Origin: Mnemiopsis leidyi
Taxonomy: Eukaryota; Ctenophora; Tentaculata; Lobata; Bolinopsidae
NCBI GenBank assembly: GCA_000226015.1
Contig: JH153002.1
Location: 134,971-188,895, forward strand
DNA length: 53,925 nt
Reading direction: 5' to 3'
This document shows positions 22,496-36,700 of this stretch, piece after piece. The notes below the pieces were generated by a model. That model was not told where the DNA came from and did no database searches. It saw nothing but the letters and a program-made list of their open reading frames with translations. The first letter of the stretch is position 1. The number at the start of each line of letters is the position of its first letter. A program made the position numbers and the translations under genes.

Positions 22496-22740
22496 CATCT
22501 AGAAGTACAACCCTGCATCACTTATATCAAGAAGTAGAACTGTAACATCCTGAACCCTGCATCACTAACATCTAGAAGTAGAATCCTGCATCACTAACAG
22601 TAAAATCTAGAAGTAGAACACTGCATCACTAACATCTAGAAGTAGAACCCTGCATCACTAACATCTAGAAGTAGAACCCTGCATCACTAACAGTAACATC
22701 TGGAAGTAGAACCCTGCATAACCAACATCTAAAATTAGAA
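22447..22740 (+). repeat. minisatellite of about 28 bp units
   Basis: About ten imperfect units built on CCCTGCATCACTAACATCTA plus GAAGTAGAA. It begins inside the 22115-22495 ORF. Inverted, diverged relatives of GAAGTAGAAC appear at about 22840-22900 and 25055-25075. Confidence 0.85.
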
Positions 22741-24720
22741 CTGTAACGTTATGAAGCCTTGCATTACTTAACCTTGAGTACTTGTAGTTATACTTGTAGA
22801 TCTAGAGTTCTGGGTATGACAAGTTCTATATTCTAGATTGTAGATGTAACTTCTAGTTCTACATTATAGTTCTCTTTCTGGTTCTACTTCTGATTCTATT
22901 TTTATGTACTATTAGTGATCCTGGATCAATGTGATTTACAGTCACACTCACAGAGTTCTTCACTGCGTGAAGGTCTGGAACTTGAAATATTTTAAGTTAA
23001 CAGGTCTTCAACGACATTATGTTCAACTTAAATGAATTTAATACCTAAAAGCGACAGAGCCTATCCAGTCTGATAACTGATTTTAGTTCTAAAACAACTA
23101 TAGTAGAGTCCTAAAACAACTCTTGTACACTGTACAGCCCTATAACATTAACACTTTATTAAGCCTTTGCTGGTGAACTAGACATGGACAGAGATATCCT
23201 GACATCCAGGACTTGATTAATAATTCAGTGCTTCAATTTCAGTATACTTTATATTAATTTTCTTGGGACGGGAATTTAAAACTCAAATGTTTGTACTTCT
23301 TTTACCGGTTATTGGTTAAACTTAAAGGGAATGGGAATGTTTTATTTCAGTTTCACACTTGTAATTTAAGTGGTTTTTTGGTTTTGGTTTTAATTACAAC
23401 TTTATTCTAATCAAAATGTTAACTCCCTCCAAGTCCAAGGCGATTTGCTTGATCAGGGGGTTGTATTACTATAACAGAAATTTAGATCTGCTTCTATTGC
23501 TACAATAAGTACATGAACATCAAATATAACATTTTAGATAGCCGACCTAACAGTAACCATATCCGCTTTATTTCTTGCGTCGCTGATCTAGAATTTGCCT
23601 TTGGTCAAGGTTGGATAACATTTTTCTCAGATCGATAAAAATTCTTAGGCACATCTATTAAGATGATTATATTTATTTGTTGATAAATTTCTGGTCGCCT
23701 GGGTAGTGAAATTGACCTTTGAAACATTTACTGGCATGATTTTCGTAATTATACTTTCGTTACGTTAAGAGTTACTTTTAAAACTTCCTATGTTGTTCAC
23801 AGCTATTTTATAGTTCCAAATTTAAACTCTATGATTGAAGCATTACCATTTCCTTATGCCTTTTATGATTAAAAGGTTTTCTGAGTGATATCTTTATCCA
23901 CGCAATCCAGAAATTATAATTGTTCAACAGACTTACAGCAACTTTAGACAGTTGCTTATTCTTTTGATATATTTTGCTCGTTTTATTTATGCTTGATTAA
24001 TTTATTTAGTGTTCTAATGCGAATTGCGATTGTTACGTTATTTATTTTGATTGTTCATTGCGTTATTGTAATTTTAAGATCGTTTGAAATGTTTGGTGAA
24101 ATAAAATAGTAATACGGCCACATATGGATGATGGAAGCATCAAATTATTGAGAAACATAAAAAGTTTTTAAGGGTGTAAAGTGTAAAGTTAAGAACACAT
24201 TCATTCCCTGTTAATTACAAAACTACAACTAAAAACTGCAAAATATTCATAACATAACGTGAATTACTACAAGTACACATATTTTAGCTTGAATTAAGAT
24301 AGTTTTCTGATAAATAATGAAATATTTAGACAATCACCCAGAGCTAGAGCACTACATATTATCTAACCCCGTTTAAATCAATATAAGAATAAGGTTATGA
24401 TAAATATTAATGAGCATATTTTTTCCAAAATTAAGACCAAACTTTAACTATTGAATTTAACTTATCAGCAATTTATAGATATCGATGCAACCTATCACAG
24501 GTTAATATAAAACTAAGGAAAGGAGAAAAAATGAACTTAAAGCATTGTTAAACCACACGAGACCTTACAATCTTATCCTGCATCACAAAAAAAGCTCCAA
24601 TACAAACTCTATGATGATAAACCTCAAGCATAACATTCAATTTTAATAAGTCTTGCTCCTAATATTTCATACAAAACCATCCAGACTCTCGCCCCTTTTG
24701 TTCCGTCAAACAGTAGACGT
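22741..24720. other. AT-rich intergenic stretch
   Basis: No coding exon seen on either strand. The SLC46-side genes and the QRICH2-like gene converge here, so only 3' ends are expected. From about 23500 to 24700 the sequence is very AT-rich without clear repeats. Confidence 0.5.
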
Positions 24721-27700
24721 TTACCATGCCCGCTGAGTTCGGGATCTCGGAGCAGTCCTCGGTCTTTCTCGAGTGTGTCGGGCCATGGCCCTCTCCATCA
24801 GCGTCCCTTCGTCATACGCTACCTAATGTTCGGGGAGAGATTCACACTTCAGGTCACATGGTAGCCGGGCTGTCTATCTTTTTATTCAATTAGTATGAAG
24901 GAAGGTTATGATTCTACTTCACGTTCTTGGAAATGGGACAAGGGTTCAAGCATTAAGTTAACTTTAAGTTTAAGCATAATTGCTAAAGCCATTAGGTTAG
25001 ATGATGATACATTGGACTTAGCTTAGGTTAAGGAAACAGTAGCGGGACAGTCTACTTTTAGTTCTACTTCTACACTATAATATGACTACACTATAATATG
25101 ACTATGAGTAAAGATATTGGGATTCTCATCAATAATTTACGCCACGGTTAAACTAACAATAAATTTCAAAATGCACATTCCACAAGCTTATTAATGCTCA
25201 AGCATGTTAATACTAAATGCTGTAACTGCTGTAAGTCAACAATTCATCATAAATCTGCTAATGTGAGATGCTTCACTGCCACAATTGCTGTAATCTTATT
25301 AATAAATGGAGAAAAGTCAAAGACAAAGTGCTATGATTTTCCAAACATTCGATGCAGCTTCTTCAATTATTACTAAGAAATTAATTGCCTTACCCGGGAT
25401 TATTACGGCGGGTTTATTTGAGACCGGATAAAATGTTGCCCGTGAAAAATGTCGCTAACTTGCTCCGACACTTTCTCCCGGTCATGATAATCCCGAGTTA
25501 GGCAAGGTATATCAAATATTAGGCGAGAGTGACACATATTAACAGAAAACTAAACAATCACGGAACTCTTGAATGAAAATCAAACATCATGATTATTCAT
25601 AATGCAAATGTGGAGTTCAATGAAACACAGTCACTTGTTAAAGCTTTACTATAATCACTTAAAGTTTACTTTACATTTAACAGTAGTTTGAAATCCAATA
25701 TTGTAAGTTATTTAAAGATCTGTACAGCTAAAAATTCTCCACATGATTCAAATAGGTTTATGTTTCTCTCAACGAAATGCAAGTTAATTATTCTAAGTCA
25801 TACCAAGATTTTCCGATTAAGACGCACGTTTTACTACTACTACCAGTGTCTTTTTTAATCTACATTTTTGACCAAACTTTGAACGCAACAAAATAATTGA
25901 GCTTAAATTCAAAGCTAGTAAACAAAAAGAATGCTCCCTAACTATCATGCAGCATATACAACGTAGTTCGGATGGCATGCAGTTTTGATCAAGACAAAAT
26001 TAGATATTCTTAATGTAGAATTATTAATTCAAACGCACTACTAGTATTACTAATGAGCTAAACAAGTTGATAGATTTGTTACAAAAATTGTTGTAAAAGC
26101 GATCTCAAAGAAATTTATGTCTGGCATGACATGACATCTTTGATCTTGAATTTGGATGAGTGGATGACATACACGGACTAGATTTCGTTGTTTATTTGAA
26201 TACATAATATTCCTCCCGAAGTTTTCAATAATCTGCGATTTGAATTTGTACACGTGTCATTGGTCATGAAATCTAACATTTCTCAGACAGGATATTTAAA
26301 GTTGAACAAATGCACTAATGTGTAACTGTACCGTGCAATATTCCGTTTCCTCCCTCACTGACAAGTGCTTTATTCATTCTTTTATTGAACTAACTCTCCA
26401 ACAACCCTATTGTACGAAAAACTCGATGCTAAGTAAAGTTATATAAGTTATAAGGTTTGATTTATATTTGTTGTGACTGGTTTCTGGCAAGCAATTTGCT
26501 TGAGTGTGGTGAAGTGAAATGTCGATTGTCACGACCTGGGCCGGCTATGTTGTACTTTGATTTGACATTCTTACCGCTTTTGTAACCTAAGTAAAGAAAA
26601 ATTGATCACTTGAATTGTTGCATTTTTAATTATTTACCTTCAGCATGCATAAAGAGAATGTCTTTTCAAAGATACATGATGATCAGGCATGCACAAAAAA
26701 GAAAAAGATTATTGATAGCATAAACCAGGGCCCAAGGCCAAATTGTATTTGGAACAAAGGTTACTTTTAAACTTATCTTCGTGATTTGAAGGCAGAAAAA
26801 TAAACATCTGTAAAAAAATCGAACATGAGCAGAAAATGTATAGAATGTAGAAAGAGGTATATTTGTCCTAATGATCTGCATTATGCATGAATCTTGGAAA
26901 CACTGTCGATTGATTGGCACAGCTCGGTTATCTGCAAAACTGCAAAGTGCAAGTGCTATAATTATTAAGTTCCTGTTCAGTATAACTCTAAGTAAAACGC
27001 CAACAGTGCGAGAAGAACCCAATGAACGACGAAACACAATGAACATGTTGATGTATGGAACTACCAAATTAAGGAAGTTGTACTAACTAAACATGCAACA
27101 CGGATGAAGGCTAGAGACATGCGACACAGAAAGGACGAGTATTTGGGCTAGAGACATGCGACACAGAAAGGAGGAGTATTTGGGCTGACGAACCTACCAA
27201 TTACATGACGGTACGTCGCCTTGGAGACATGACTCTTGGTAGCTTCTCAGCCTGCAGAGGCTAAACGTAAGCTAAACGTAAGCTCAATTTATCGGTTAAT
27301 GGATACTGCGAAACCGCTATCTGCTATGAACCTAAACATCACAGTTGGCAGAAACTCATTTTTGGCTTAAATCTAAAAACATGATGCATTGCCATCACCG
27401 AGCAGCAGCTGCTACCAAACCTAATGTTTCATAAGTTACACGAGGCAATATACCCGTTCCAGTTTCCATCATAGACTTAAGACTTCTAAATACAACTTTC
27501 ATGCTAATCATGCATCATACTCATAATTTGACTTTAAGTTTCATGAATCTAGTTCCAGTATGAGTTTTCCTAGCATCACATCAAACAAAGCAAAGTCAAA
27601 TCCATGACACAGGCATTTAAAAAAAAGCCTCGCTACCCAGGCGACATTGCTAAAATGCTATGGAATATTTCGTGAATCTTACAGCACTCATGCACTAACG

Positions 27701-30700
27701 AACTTCAAGTCAAAACTTTAATCGAGTCTAAGCCAACTTATTCTTAATGGACGAGTATTTTCAAGCTACCATCGCCACAAAGGCCTCTCGTCACTTGTTA
27801 TCGGGTCCAGGTGGAGCTTGTTATTGAGATTCCTCACGAAGTTCTCATTTCTCATCAGTTCTAGAGGCAGGCTGTTTCGAATGTCGTATGTTTCGTTTTG
27901 TTTTCTGTCAATGAAACTTACCGATTGACCGACGCGGGGAAGGACCGGGAACTTCCTTTCTAATCTCCCTCGGTATATGTGACCGTCTTGTCCCTGTATC
28001 TCCGTCTCCCTGGGACGATTTGGATCTTGTTTTTGCAAAAGAGAAAGGCATTTTGGGGAGGTGTCACAAAAATTGACCAATAAAAAGCTACAAAACAGTG
28101 CTATTAAGCTTCAGATTGGTTGAAATTTGTGACCCCTTAACCGAAAATACCTTTCTTAAGAGTACTTGGAAACAGAGAAAGGTTGAAAATAGGAAGTATC
28201 ATATTGAGTAAAATAATACTGGTATCATGGCGAGATTTAAGTGTTGATGTGAATGATTTGTAAGGTGCATGGTATGTATATAAATTGAGATGCTATGATT
28301 GCTAATGCCAGAAATTCGATGGACTAAATTGTACTGTAAAATAAAATGCATGTATAGCGTATGATAAAATCGTTTTAAAAGCTAACACCCTACCACTGGT
28401 TGAAAATACCACTTTAAGGATACAAAACTTATAAAATTTAATGACTCGAAATCTAAACATGGTAAAAGTAGAAAGTCCCTGCTTTTCAAACAAAATTTTA
28501 TTTCATCATAATCATCGTCACCAATTTAAAGGCGACAACGCTAGTTTGTGACTCCGTTCTTTATATGAATATAATGGACTAAAGGAATGTTACAAACGCA
28601 TGATAAATGCAAAATGGATATCAACAAATGTCGCTATGAGACGAAATCAAAACCTTTCGTGACCATTTTTGAGTGAAAAAAACGACAATTTATCACACTT
28701 AATGCTATGACCACACATGGTTGGCGTTACGACCAGGAGTTTTGATAAAATCGAGTTTTGGACCGCAGTGAGCGGTCGTCTTGGGACGGTGAAGTGCGGA
28801 TGTGACGGGACGTGAGATGTTCTGATTGCGATTTTGGGGGACGTATGTGCGGTGGATGTACTGTCCTTTACACCTGTAATGTATTGTATAGTCACCTTAG
28901 CGGAACTGGGATTGGCGAGGGTTCTTCGTCTTTAAAAAACTGACTGCAACAGTAACATAATCAGATGCAAATTTGGAGGCATTTGATGTTTATTGCTCTT
29001 CGTTAAAAGAAAACTGTATAAAAGAAAACTGTATAAAAGAAAACTGTGTAAAAAAGAAAACTGTATAAAAGAAAACTGTATAAAAAGAAAAAAATTGGTT
29101 ACTCACTAAAAGTATCGAAAGAGAATCATACTAAATATTTCACAAACTGTTTAACTCATTTCATCCAACAAATAGAACAACAACAATCACTTTTTAAATC
29201 TGTTACATCGAACTAAAATAACTTTATCTTTACCTGAGAGCACTAATGCGGGTGCGCCTATGTGCGTACGTCATGGTATGTTGTCCGCCACAGCTCCGGT
29301 TCGTGGGGGGCATGTCGTACGGGTCGCTGTTTTTCATATGGAGAAGACTGACATAAGTACGAAAATTGTACAATTTGATCAGAATTCCGAAATTTTGAAA
29401 ATTATAATGAGCTACTTGACATAAACGAACACCAATCGACAATGAGGTTACACAAAGAAGTCACCAGATCATATTTTACAGCGCAAGCTTTTATTGTTTT
29501 TTGCCACTTTAAACACAAATAGGTAGATGTAAAAGCGTAGATCTGGAGACAGAAGCACCCAATTGGCGAGGGGGTACTATGGTTGATCTACGTATCTGAT
29601 TCAGCGCAAAATAGGGAATAGTACGGATAGTTATCACTATCAACACTATCTTGATAGCTGAATAACATTTTATGAATGGTTTAGATAAGTCAGTTCTAAA
29701 CTTCAAAGTTCAAGATTACACTGCAAGATATGAGGTTATCTGAAAAAGATTCACGACGCTGAGCACTTAAGCAATATAAGGCAATAAGCACAAACACGGA
29801 AGATGAGATTGTAAGTTTACTTTTCAGATAGAGGATAAAGTGTAAACTACAATTACAGTTACAACGTACACATAGCACAAACAGTCTAAAGATCAAGTTC
29901 TAAGTCGGACATAGAATGGACTGACCTCCAGGGGTATCGTGGGATATTCTGACTAAAACACAGCAAAGTTAGCAAAACGTCCCAATTTTGTTTGAAATCG
30001 AGATCGAGGAAGTGAAAAATTTCAATTGCAGTCTTACAAACTTTGTATACTCACTTGCGCTGGTGCTGTCGGATGAGCTCAAGCTCATATGTAGTGTAGG
30101 GCCTGTTGCTGCGCATCCCGGGGAAGCCGTAAGACACTGGTAGAGTTGAAGGTAGCATGTTACCGGAGTTAACTTCTACCGGTCGGTCACACGATATGCA
30201 GTGGAACTTCAACAACCGCCTGATTTATATGTATTGGGTAAATTTTGTATGTCCAGTCGAAATAAACAACCTTGGTTCGATACCAACTTTCTACATTAAA
30301 CAGATATCTATCTTTAAAGCAGATGTCATATCTAGAACTTCAAACCTTCTCATGCCCGCAGCATCAGCATCTGCCTCGTTAGTTGGGGGTGCAGGCGGTC
30401 CAGTAGCCTTCAATTTGTTCAGTCTGTTCTCTGAAAATAGAAAATTGTTAATTTGCGATTTTAGGGAATGGGTATACCTATAACAATTAGCGAAAAAGAA
30501 CAACATTTTTGGTAAAACTCAATAATTGATAAGTCTTACCCAAGAAATCTTTTACGTTCTGCAGCTCCATTCTGTCAAGTTTACCCTCGACATCGTTTGA
30601 AATCTGAGTGATGGCGTTTCTCAGGGCAGCCTCTTGACCTTCGCACCTCTTCAGTGCACTCTCCAGACCCAAGTTGAGCTTCTCAAAGTGATTGTCCACA

Positions 30701-33700
30701 AACACTCTGTTTGCCTTGTGGTCAACGGCCCTTTTGTCTGCTTTGTCCTCCATTTCTGTTACAACAAAGTCTTTGTCGGCCTTCATTTCTCGTAGGTCAT
30801 CGACCCCAGAATACAATGTCTGAAGATTGTTGTTGAATGTACAACAAATAAGTACAAAAAATTATAGCGATCAAAATTTGTCACGAACAACACTTCCATT
30901 GCATCGATGGAACATCGCACATGGCGTCTGGCCATGATAACATATTGTACCTTCAGATGAAGATCCTTTTGAGTTGCATCATCGCTGAGTTTGTTCAGTT
31001 GTTCATGATGTTGTTCCTGCTCGTCTCTCAAAGCTTTGATTGTTTCTTTCAGGGTGTTCAGTGCCTCGCTATCAAGTTCCTAAAACAGGTTATCAGTGAA
31101 ATAACCACGTGGATTTGCGCGGCTTTAACGAGTATTTGCGCGCAAAAGTAGTGCAATTCGACACAAAATATTTACCGCGTTCGCTCAATGAGGATTGATT
31201 TTCCAGCTACGCTTGACAGAAAGAGCGGAGCAAGCAAAACCTCAAATATTTGTAAGTTTGTACTCATGTGAGATGTTATAACTCTTGTATTCCTTGTATT
31301 TCTTGTATTCCTTGTATTGTGCATACTTCGAGAAGATTTTTTTTCAAGACTTGCACAAAATTTCTTTACATTGAACCCTCAACGTTTTACAACCGATCCT
31401 GTAAAAAGACTGACCATTCATGTAGTGGAGAAGCGGATATTCGATTGTTAGATGGAACTTAAGAACTTACGGCGGTTGGTTTTGGAGCATTATCGATGGA
31501 ATCTTGCAGTATCTTGTATCTGTCGATAATATCTTCGATCTGGCCATTGAGTTCCGAAATGGAAGCTTTGTTTGTCTCGTTTTCTTGGTTTATCGCTCCA
31601 ATCTGCGTAGTGGAGTTTGAAAAATATGACTTAACAATTTAGAATTTGGCTACTGTAGACAATATAATAATTAAATAGGAAGACAACATACTGCAGATCA
31701 GTTGGCATGCCATGCCGTGGGGCCTGCAGATGTAACCTATACTGTATGTAACCTATACTGGATGTATAAGAGTAACTTGATCCTGATAAATAGATTATAT
31801 CACGGTTACTAGGTGCCATTACCCGAGCATGTATGCAGCTTATTGCTATAGTGAAACTGTAGCACTGCATCAGAAAGTTTGATGGCTAGAGATCATGTCT
31901 TGTGAACCAGGATATATCAGAAAATTGTGCAATTTTACACTTGCACTAATTGAGAAATTTATTGACCTTAACAAGATTCTGTCTTCCAATTCACTTACTA
32001 ATTCAGCTGCTTTGAGTGCCTCGTCCATTCCATTTTGCAAAAGTTCCAACTGGGCCTTCAGATCATCGGGCAGTGCCTTTCCACCGAATTCCGCTGTAAC
32101 ATAAGAAATCAGTGAAATTGGAAAATACTGGCGGTGTCATTTGATTCTTGATAACATTTTGTTTGCTTAACATCTCACTGTTCCTACGGACAGTAATTCA
32201 GAAATCAAATTCCGGGCACCATCGAGAAGATACAGCTGGCAGTTTAATACACTGGAGAGCATATTTAGGTACATGTTTGGGCTACAGTGGAGCATGGACA
32301 TTAATGAAGGGGATTTAACGCTATACGAAAGGGTATGCAACATTCTGATTCGATATGTTAAACCAAGTTGTTTACATCTTAAATCGTCCACGGCATGTAT
32401 GAGACCAAGAGGATGAGCGGTGACGCTAAAGTTTCATTAATCATGCCCATGCTTTACTGTAGCCCATATTAATGGAAAAATTGACAGACCGTTTAACATT
32501 TCTTGTGATTTCTTCAAAAACATCTGGGTTTCTTTCAGTACTACCGATTGCGAGGGACTTCGTGTTATGGGGGGAAGAATGGGTGAAGCTGCTGTGTGGT
32601 TGAAGGTTGGAACAGGGGCAGGTGAAATGAGAGTGAGTGGCTCGACAAGTGGATCTTGCAGTTCAATTACCGCCTCTGTGAAAGTGAGGGGAGTCAGAAG
32701 ACTTTTTGTCGGTGTTTTAAAATGTCAGTGTTCCTAAATGAGCTACAGTAAAGCAGGTCAACGTGAAATTATGATATACAATTCTTGTGGGCACGACCAA
32801 TATGTTTAGTTCATTTTCACAGTTTGATGGAGGATAAAATAATCAGATAGATTGGTAGATTTTCATCGCTAAGAATTAAACATTAATGCCTCCGGTACAC
32901 TTGACTATTGCAGAATTTCCCTTTCTAAAAAGTTGCATTATACAACGTTAAAGTAAATCTCTTGAGAAAGATTACGTTTCTACATCAGCACCAAACCATT
33001 CCTCCTATTTAAAGCTATAACAAGCGGAATGTTCTGAAATCTCAATTTAGATTTCCACCGACGTCAATCTGTAAAATAAATTATATGCTTTCAGCTCGGA
33101 GCTCGTATTAACATTACGTTTGCGACGAATAGGGCTAATGATAATTTTCAAAATTCATATGCTAAGTCCTTGAAATGATTGAAGAGTGCATGCTAAGTCA
33201 GGAAGGCTGCTCAAGCATGATATTCCATAGTTTTATTAGCTGCTTGGTCGAATGAAGAGCGGCGCAGATAAACTTGCATCGAGCGGCCGTGCAAACCTAG
33301 CCTCAATTCATAGCGCATAATACCAGTTTCCAACCAGTTGAGTGTAAAACAAAACAACTGCCGTGACTTTTTGTGACCCCCTTTTCTTGCCGATTGCTGT
33401 CCGAAAATATTGACAAGGTCTATGCGTGTTGAAAAGTAAATGCATGTAGAGAGATGAGACGTAGCTATGTTGGTCACAAAACATATCACCTTAGTTTATA
33501 ACATGTTATTGTTGCTCAAACAAGTTCGTTTCATAACGCTAACTAACACAGTTGGAGTTAGTTCATTAGCGACAACGATACTACTCGAGTTATACGGAAT
33601 GTGTCTATTAGTTGACTTACTAAGATATTATCACTGATTAATTGTCAACAAAGTCATGGCATAGTGAATTGTTGGATTATAATTCTGGTAGTGTTCTGTA

Positions 33701-36700
33701 TAATATATAATGTGAACATTTTTCTAGTATTCTGCATTCTTGTAGTAATCTGCATTATATGTGAAGATTTTTCTTCAAAACGAGAGTTAAAGTAACGAGA
33801 TGATTTGCAGTTTTCAAGTTGGATTCCACAGTGAGACAGTGTACACGTATAACAGTATAACGGTTATATTCGGACAACATATACTCCTCTAAAGTTTTTG
33901 AATCAGTCAGAAAACGAGCGTTACTATCGTGATCAACAAGGCGTGAAGGAATGGAAGTTAAAAGGTTAAAATAACTAACGGTATGTAACGTCACCTCGTC
34001 ACCTTGTTAGCCCCTATAATACCATATACATTTCCATAAAAGCAAGGTGCGGTGTTCACTTGACATCTTAGTAATTTTATCACTTTTTTCAGAGCCTGAA
34101 CTTAAACAAAAACTCTACCCAAACAACAGAACAAATCAAACCTTCGAGAGCAGCAATGCGGTCCTGTAGATCTTGCAGAGTCTCACTAAAGTGTTGTCGT
34201 GCTTGTTCTGTTCTCGAGGACGGAGGTCGCTGTTTGATCGCTTCCTCAATCCTCGCAGAGAACTCATCCTTGCTCAGTTTTCCTCCAACTTCCCTTTCCA
34301 ATCCAGATATCTTTGATCCGAGGTCGTCCGTTTTCTGGTCAAGTTCGTCAGCCTTTTGAAGAGCCGCAATGCCCTCTCGGGAAGGAGGCATGGGGGTTCT
34401 TGGGGGCTTGTAGTTCCGTAAAATTTCGTCCAGTCCGATCCATGTGACGTAATTATCGTGAATGGTTTGCAAGTCCGCTTTGGTGGGCAGACCGGCTATT
34501 TTTCCGTCAATTTCGTCTTTCAGTTTTATCAGCCCTTCAACCTTTTTAGCCAGCTCCTGAGCCAAGGCTTCATCTGAAACGAAGTGTGGTCAGTTTCGTG
34601 ATAATTGGTTACTTTTACTGTGAGTGTTGGTAAGCATGTAGCAACATATTCGCCGCCATGCTAACATTATGCATGGAAAATGAACTTTTAATCATTACAA
34701 TGATTTAAGTTAATGTCAAGTTAATGTAGAGTTTAATTTCTTGAATAGCGTGTGATTGAGATTTTAAATCACACACAACGTTTTGGATATAATATCCCTT
34801 TATGTAACGTGCTGCACTGAGCAAAGACGCATTGCAAGCTCGGCCAAAAGAATGGATTTTTTGTCAAAATCGACATTCTTATTAACGGTGCGTGTCCCTG
34901 TAGCAACTTGCACTCAAAGATATCCCACGATTTGAGACAAGAAATTGCGTTCAAGTAGTGTTGCATGTACTTGCAAATGCTGAGAGAATGGTGGCAAGAT
35001 GCAGGAGTTCGTTCAAAGATACGGAGCAGATTGGTTTTAAAGTTGGGCATTGTCTCACTGGAGCCTTCGATAGCTTCGTCGTGCATTACATTGAACAAGA
35101 TATTTAACTGAGGAGCTTTATCTCATACCTTTAGTCGATATCTACAGATGAAATTTAGCGTACTTAATGTTTAAATAAGATTAGCGACCACGTGAGAGCT
35201 ATTGTTGATGAAGGACAAAGAGAAACAAAATGTATTCAGATTGTGATAAGACACAAAGACAAGTCTGTCTAGAAAAATGTAATCCAGTTCGCGGTAGAGT
35301 GAAAGACATCCCTAGGTTGCCTACATTTCAGATTCACATTGATAATTACGCTAGTGGAATATGTATATATAATTCACTTGTTAGGTGCCCGATCTGGGTC
35401 TGGTCTTAGAGCTGAAACGATACAAAAGTAAAATTGAAATTGAGTATTCCCTCACGAGTAAACTAGAAAACTTACCCGGTTTTGAGTTTTCCAATGCCCG
35501 TATTTTGTCCGTAAGTCCGTTAATCTTTTTAGTTTTCTGAAATGATAAACATATTGTAGGCCTCTATATATATAGTGATTAGTGCATAGTTTTACGTTTC
35601 TGTTCAAAATATCACGATTGCAACTCAAACTAATGAGCATAACGAAAATAATAAGATAAATTAAAAATTGTTTCTAAAATTAGCATTATCCGACAAACCT
35701 CTCCCATGTCACTGATAAGTCCGTCAATCATTGCACGTAGATCAATAGTTGAGTTTTCCTTTAGTTGGTCCAGGTAGAATTTGTATGAGTTCAAGTCCTT
35801 TATTTCTTTACGTATTCCGTCAATCAGTTTTGCGTGCTGACGAAATGACAATTTGTTAAATTACAACAACAATAACAATGTAAAAAACTGTAAAACAAGT
35901 TTGATATAGGAAAAAACAGACTTTTATCTCTGAGATATTCAATCGAGTATAAAATCAAGAAGTAAAATTCAATAAATATAATTACAGTTTCAAGAGTGTG
36001 TTCGCAGCCATCTACTCGTTTTCCAAGGTTCACAAAGTTCCACATGTCGCCGATCATTGATTCCGTGTGTTGAAGCTGACAATTTGTAATTACAATTAGT
36101 TCATAAATCATAAACTAAAACTAATTATTTTAGCTAAGTTATAATTTGCAAGTGCAGTTGGCTAAATCGGTCAGTTACAAGGTACTGACCTTTGTTTCTT
36201 CAGGAACCAAAGCGTCCATCATACTCATTTTCTGTTCCAGTCCATCAATTTTGAGTTGCATTTCCGATATCGCTTTGTTCTCAGATTCCGATAAAACACT
36301 CATTGCAGATTTAGCCAGACCGTTAATCGGAACAGCCAGTGGTTCCGGTGATTTAGCAGAATTGGAACCTTGGGAGATTAATCATTAAACTGGATAGTTG
36401 AAAAGAGTTTTTATTTCATTTCCGAATTGGAACCTTGGGAGATAAACCATTAAACTAGATAGTTGAAGAGAGTTTTATTTCATTTCCGAATTGGAACCTT
36501 GGGAGATTAACCATTAAACTGGATAGTTGAAGAGAGTTTTTATTTCATTTCCGAATTATAACCTTGGGAGATAAACCATTAAACTGGATAGTTGAAGAGA
36601 GTTTTTATTTCATTTTAACAGTCGCGTCAGAAAATTACTGTGCTATATCAAGACAAGAGAGTTTTGAAATTTACTGCAAGGCATGCAAAGCCGTGGCATG

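Noticed and set aside
26666..27067. 133-codon minus-strand ORF with hydrophobic stretches
   Set aside because: AT-rich composition, no recognisable family, inside the last intron of the QRICH2-like gene on the same strand, and no splice context.
34156..34359. Open frames antisense to QRICH2-like exon 7 and to the BiP exons
   Set aside because: They are shadows of strongly coding exons on the other strand.
35377..35410. Possible 34-nt microexon of the QRICH2-like gene with acceptor and GTGAAT donor
   Set aside because: Including it breaks the reading frame into exon 7, whereas direct joining of 35476 to 34573 fits in phase.
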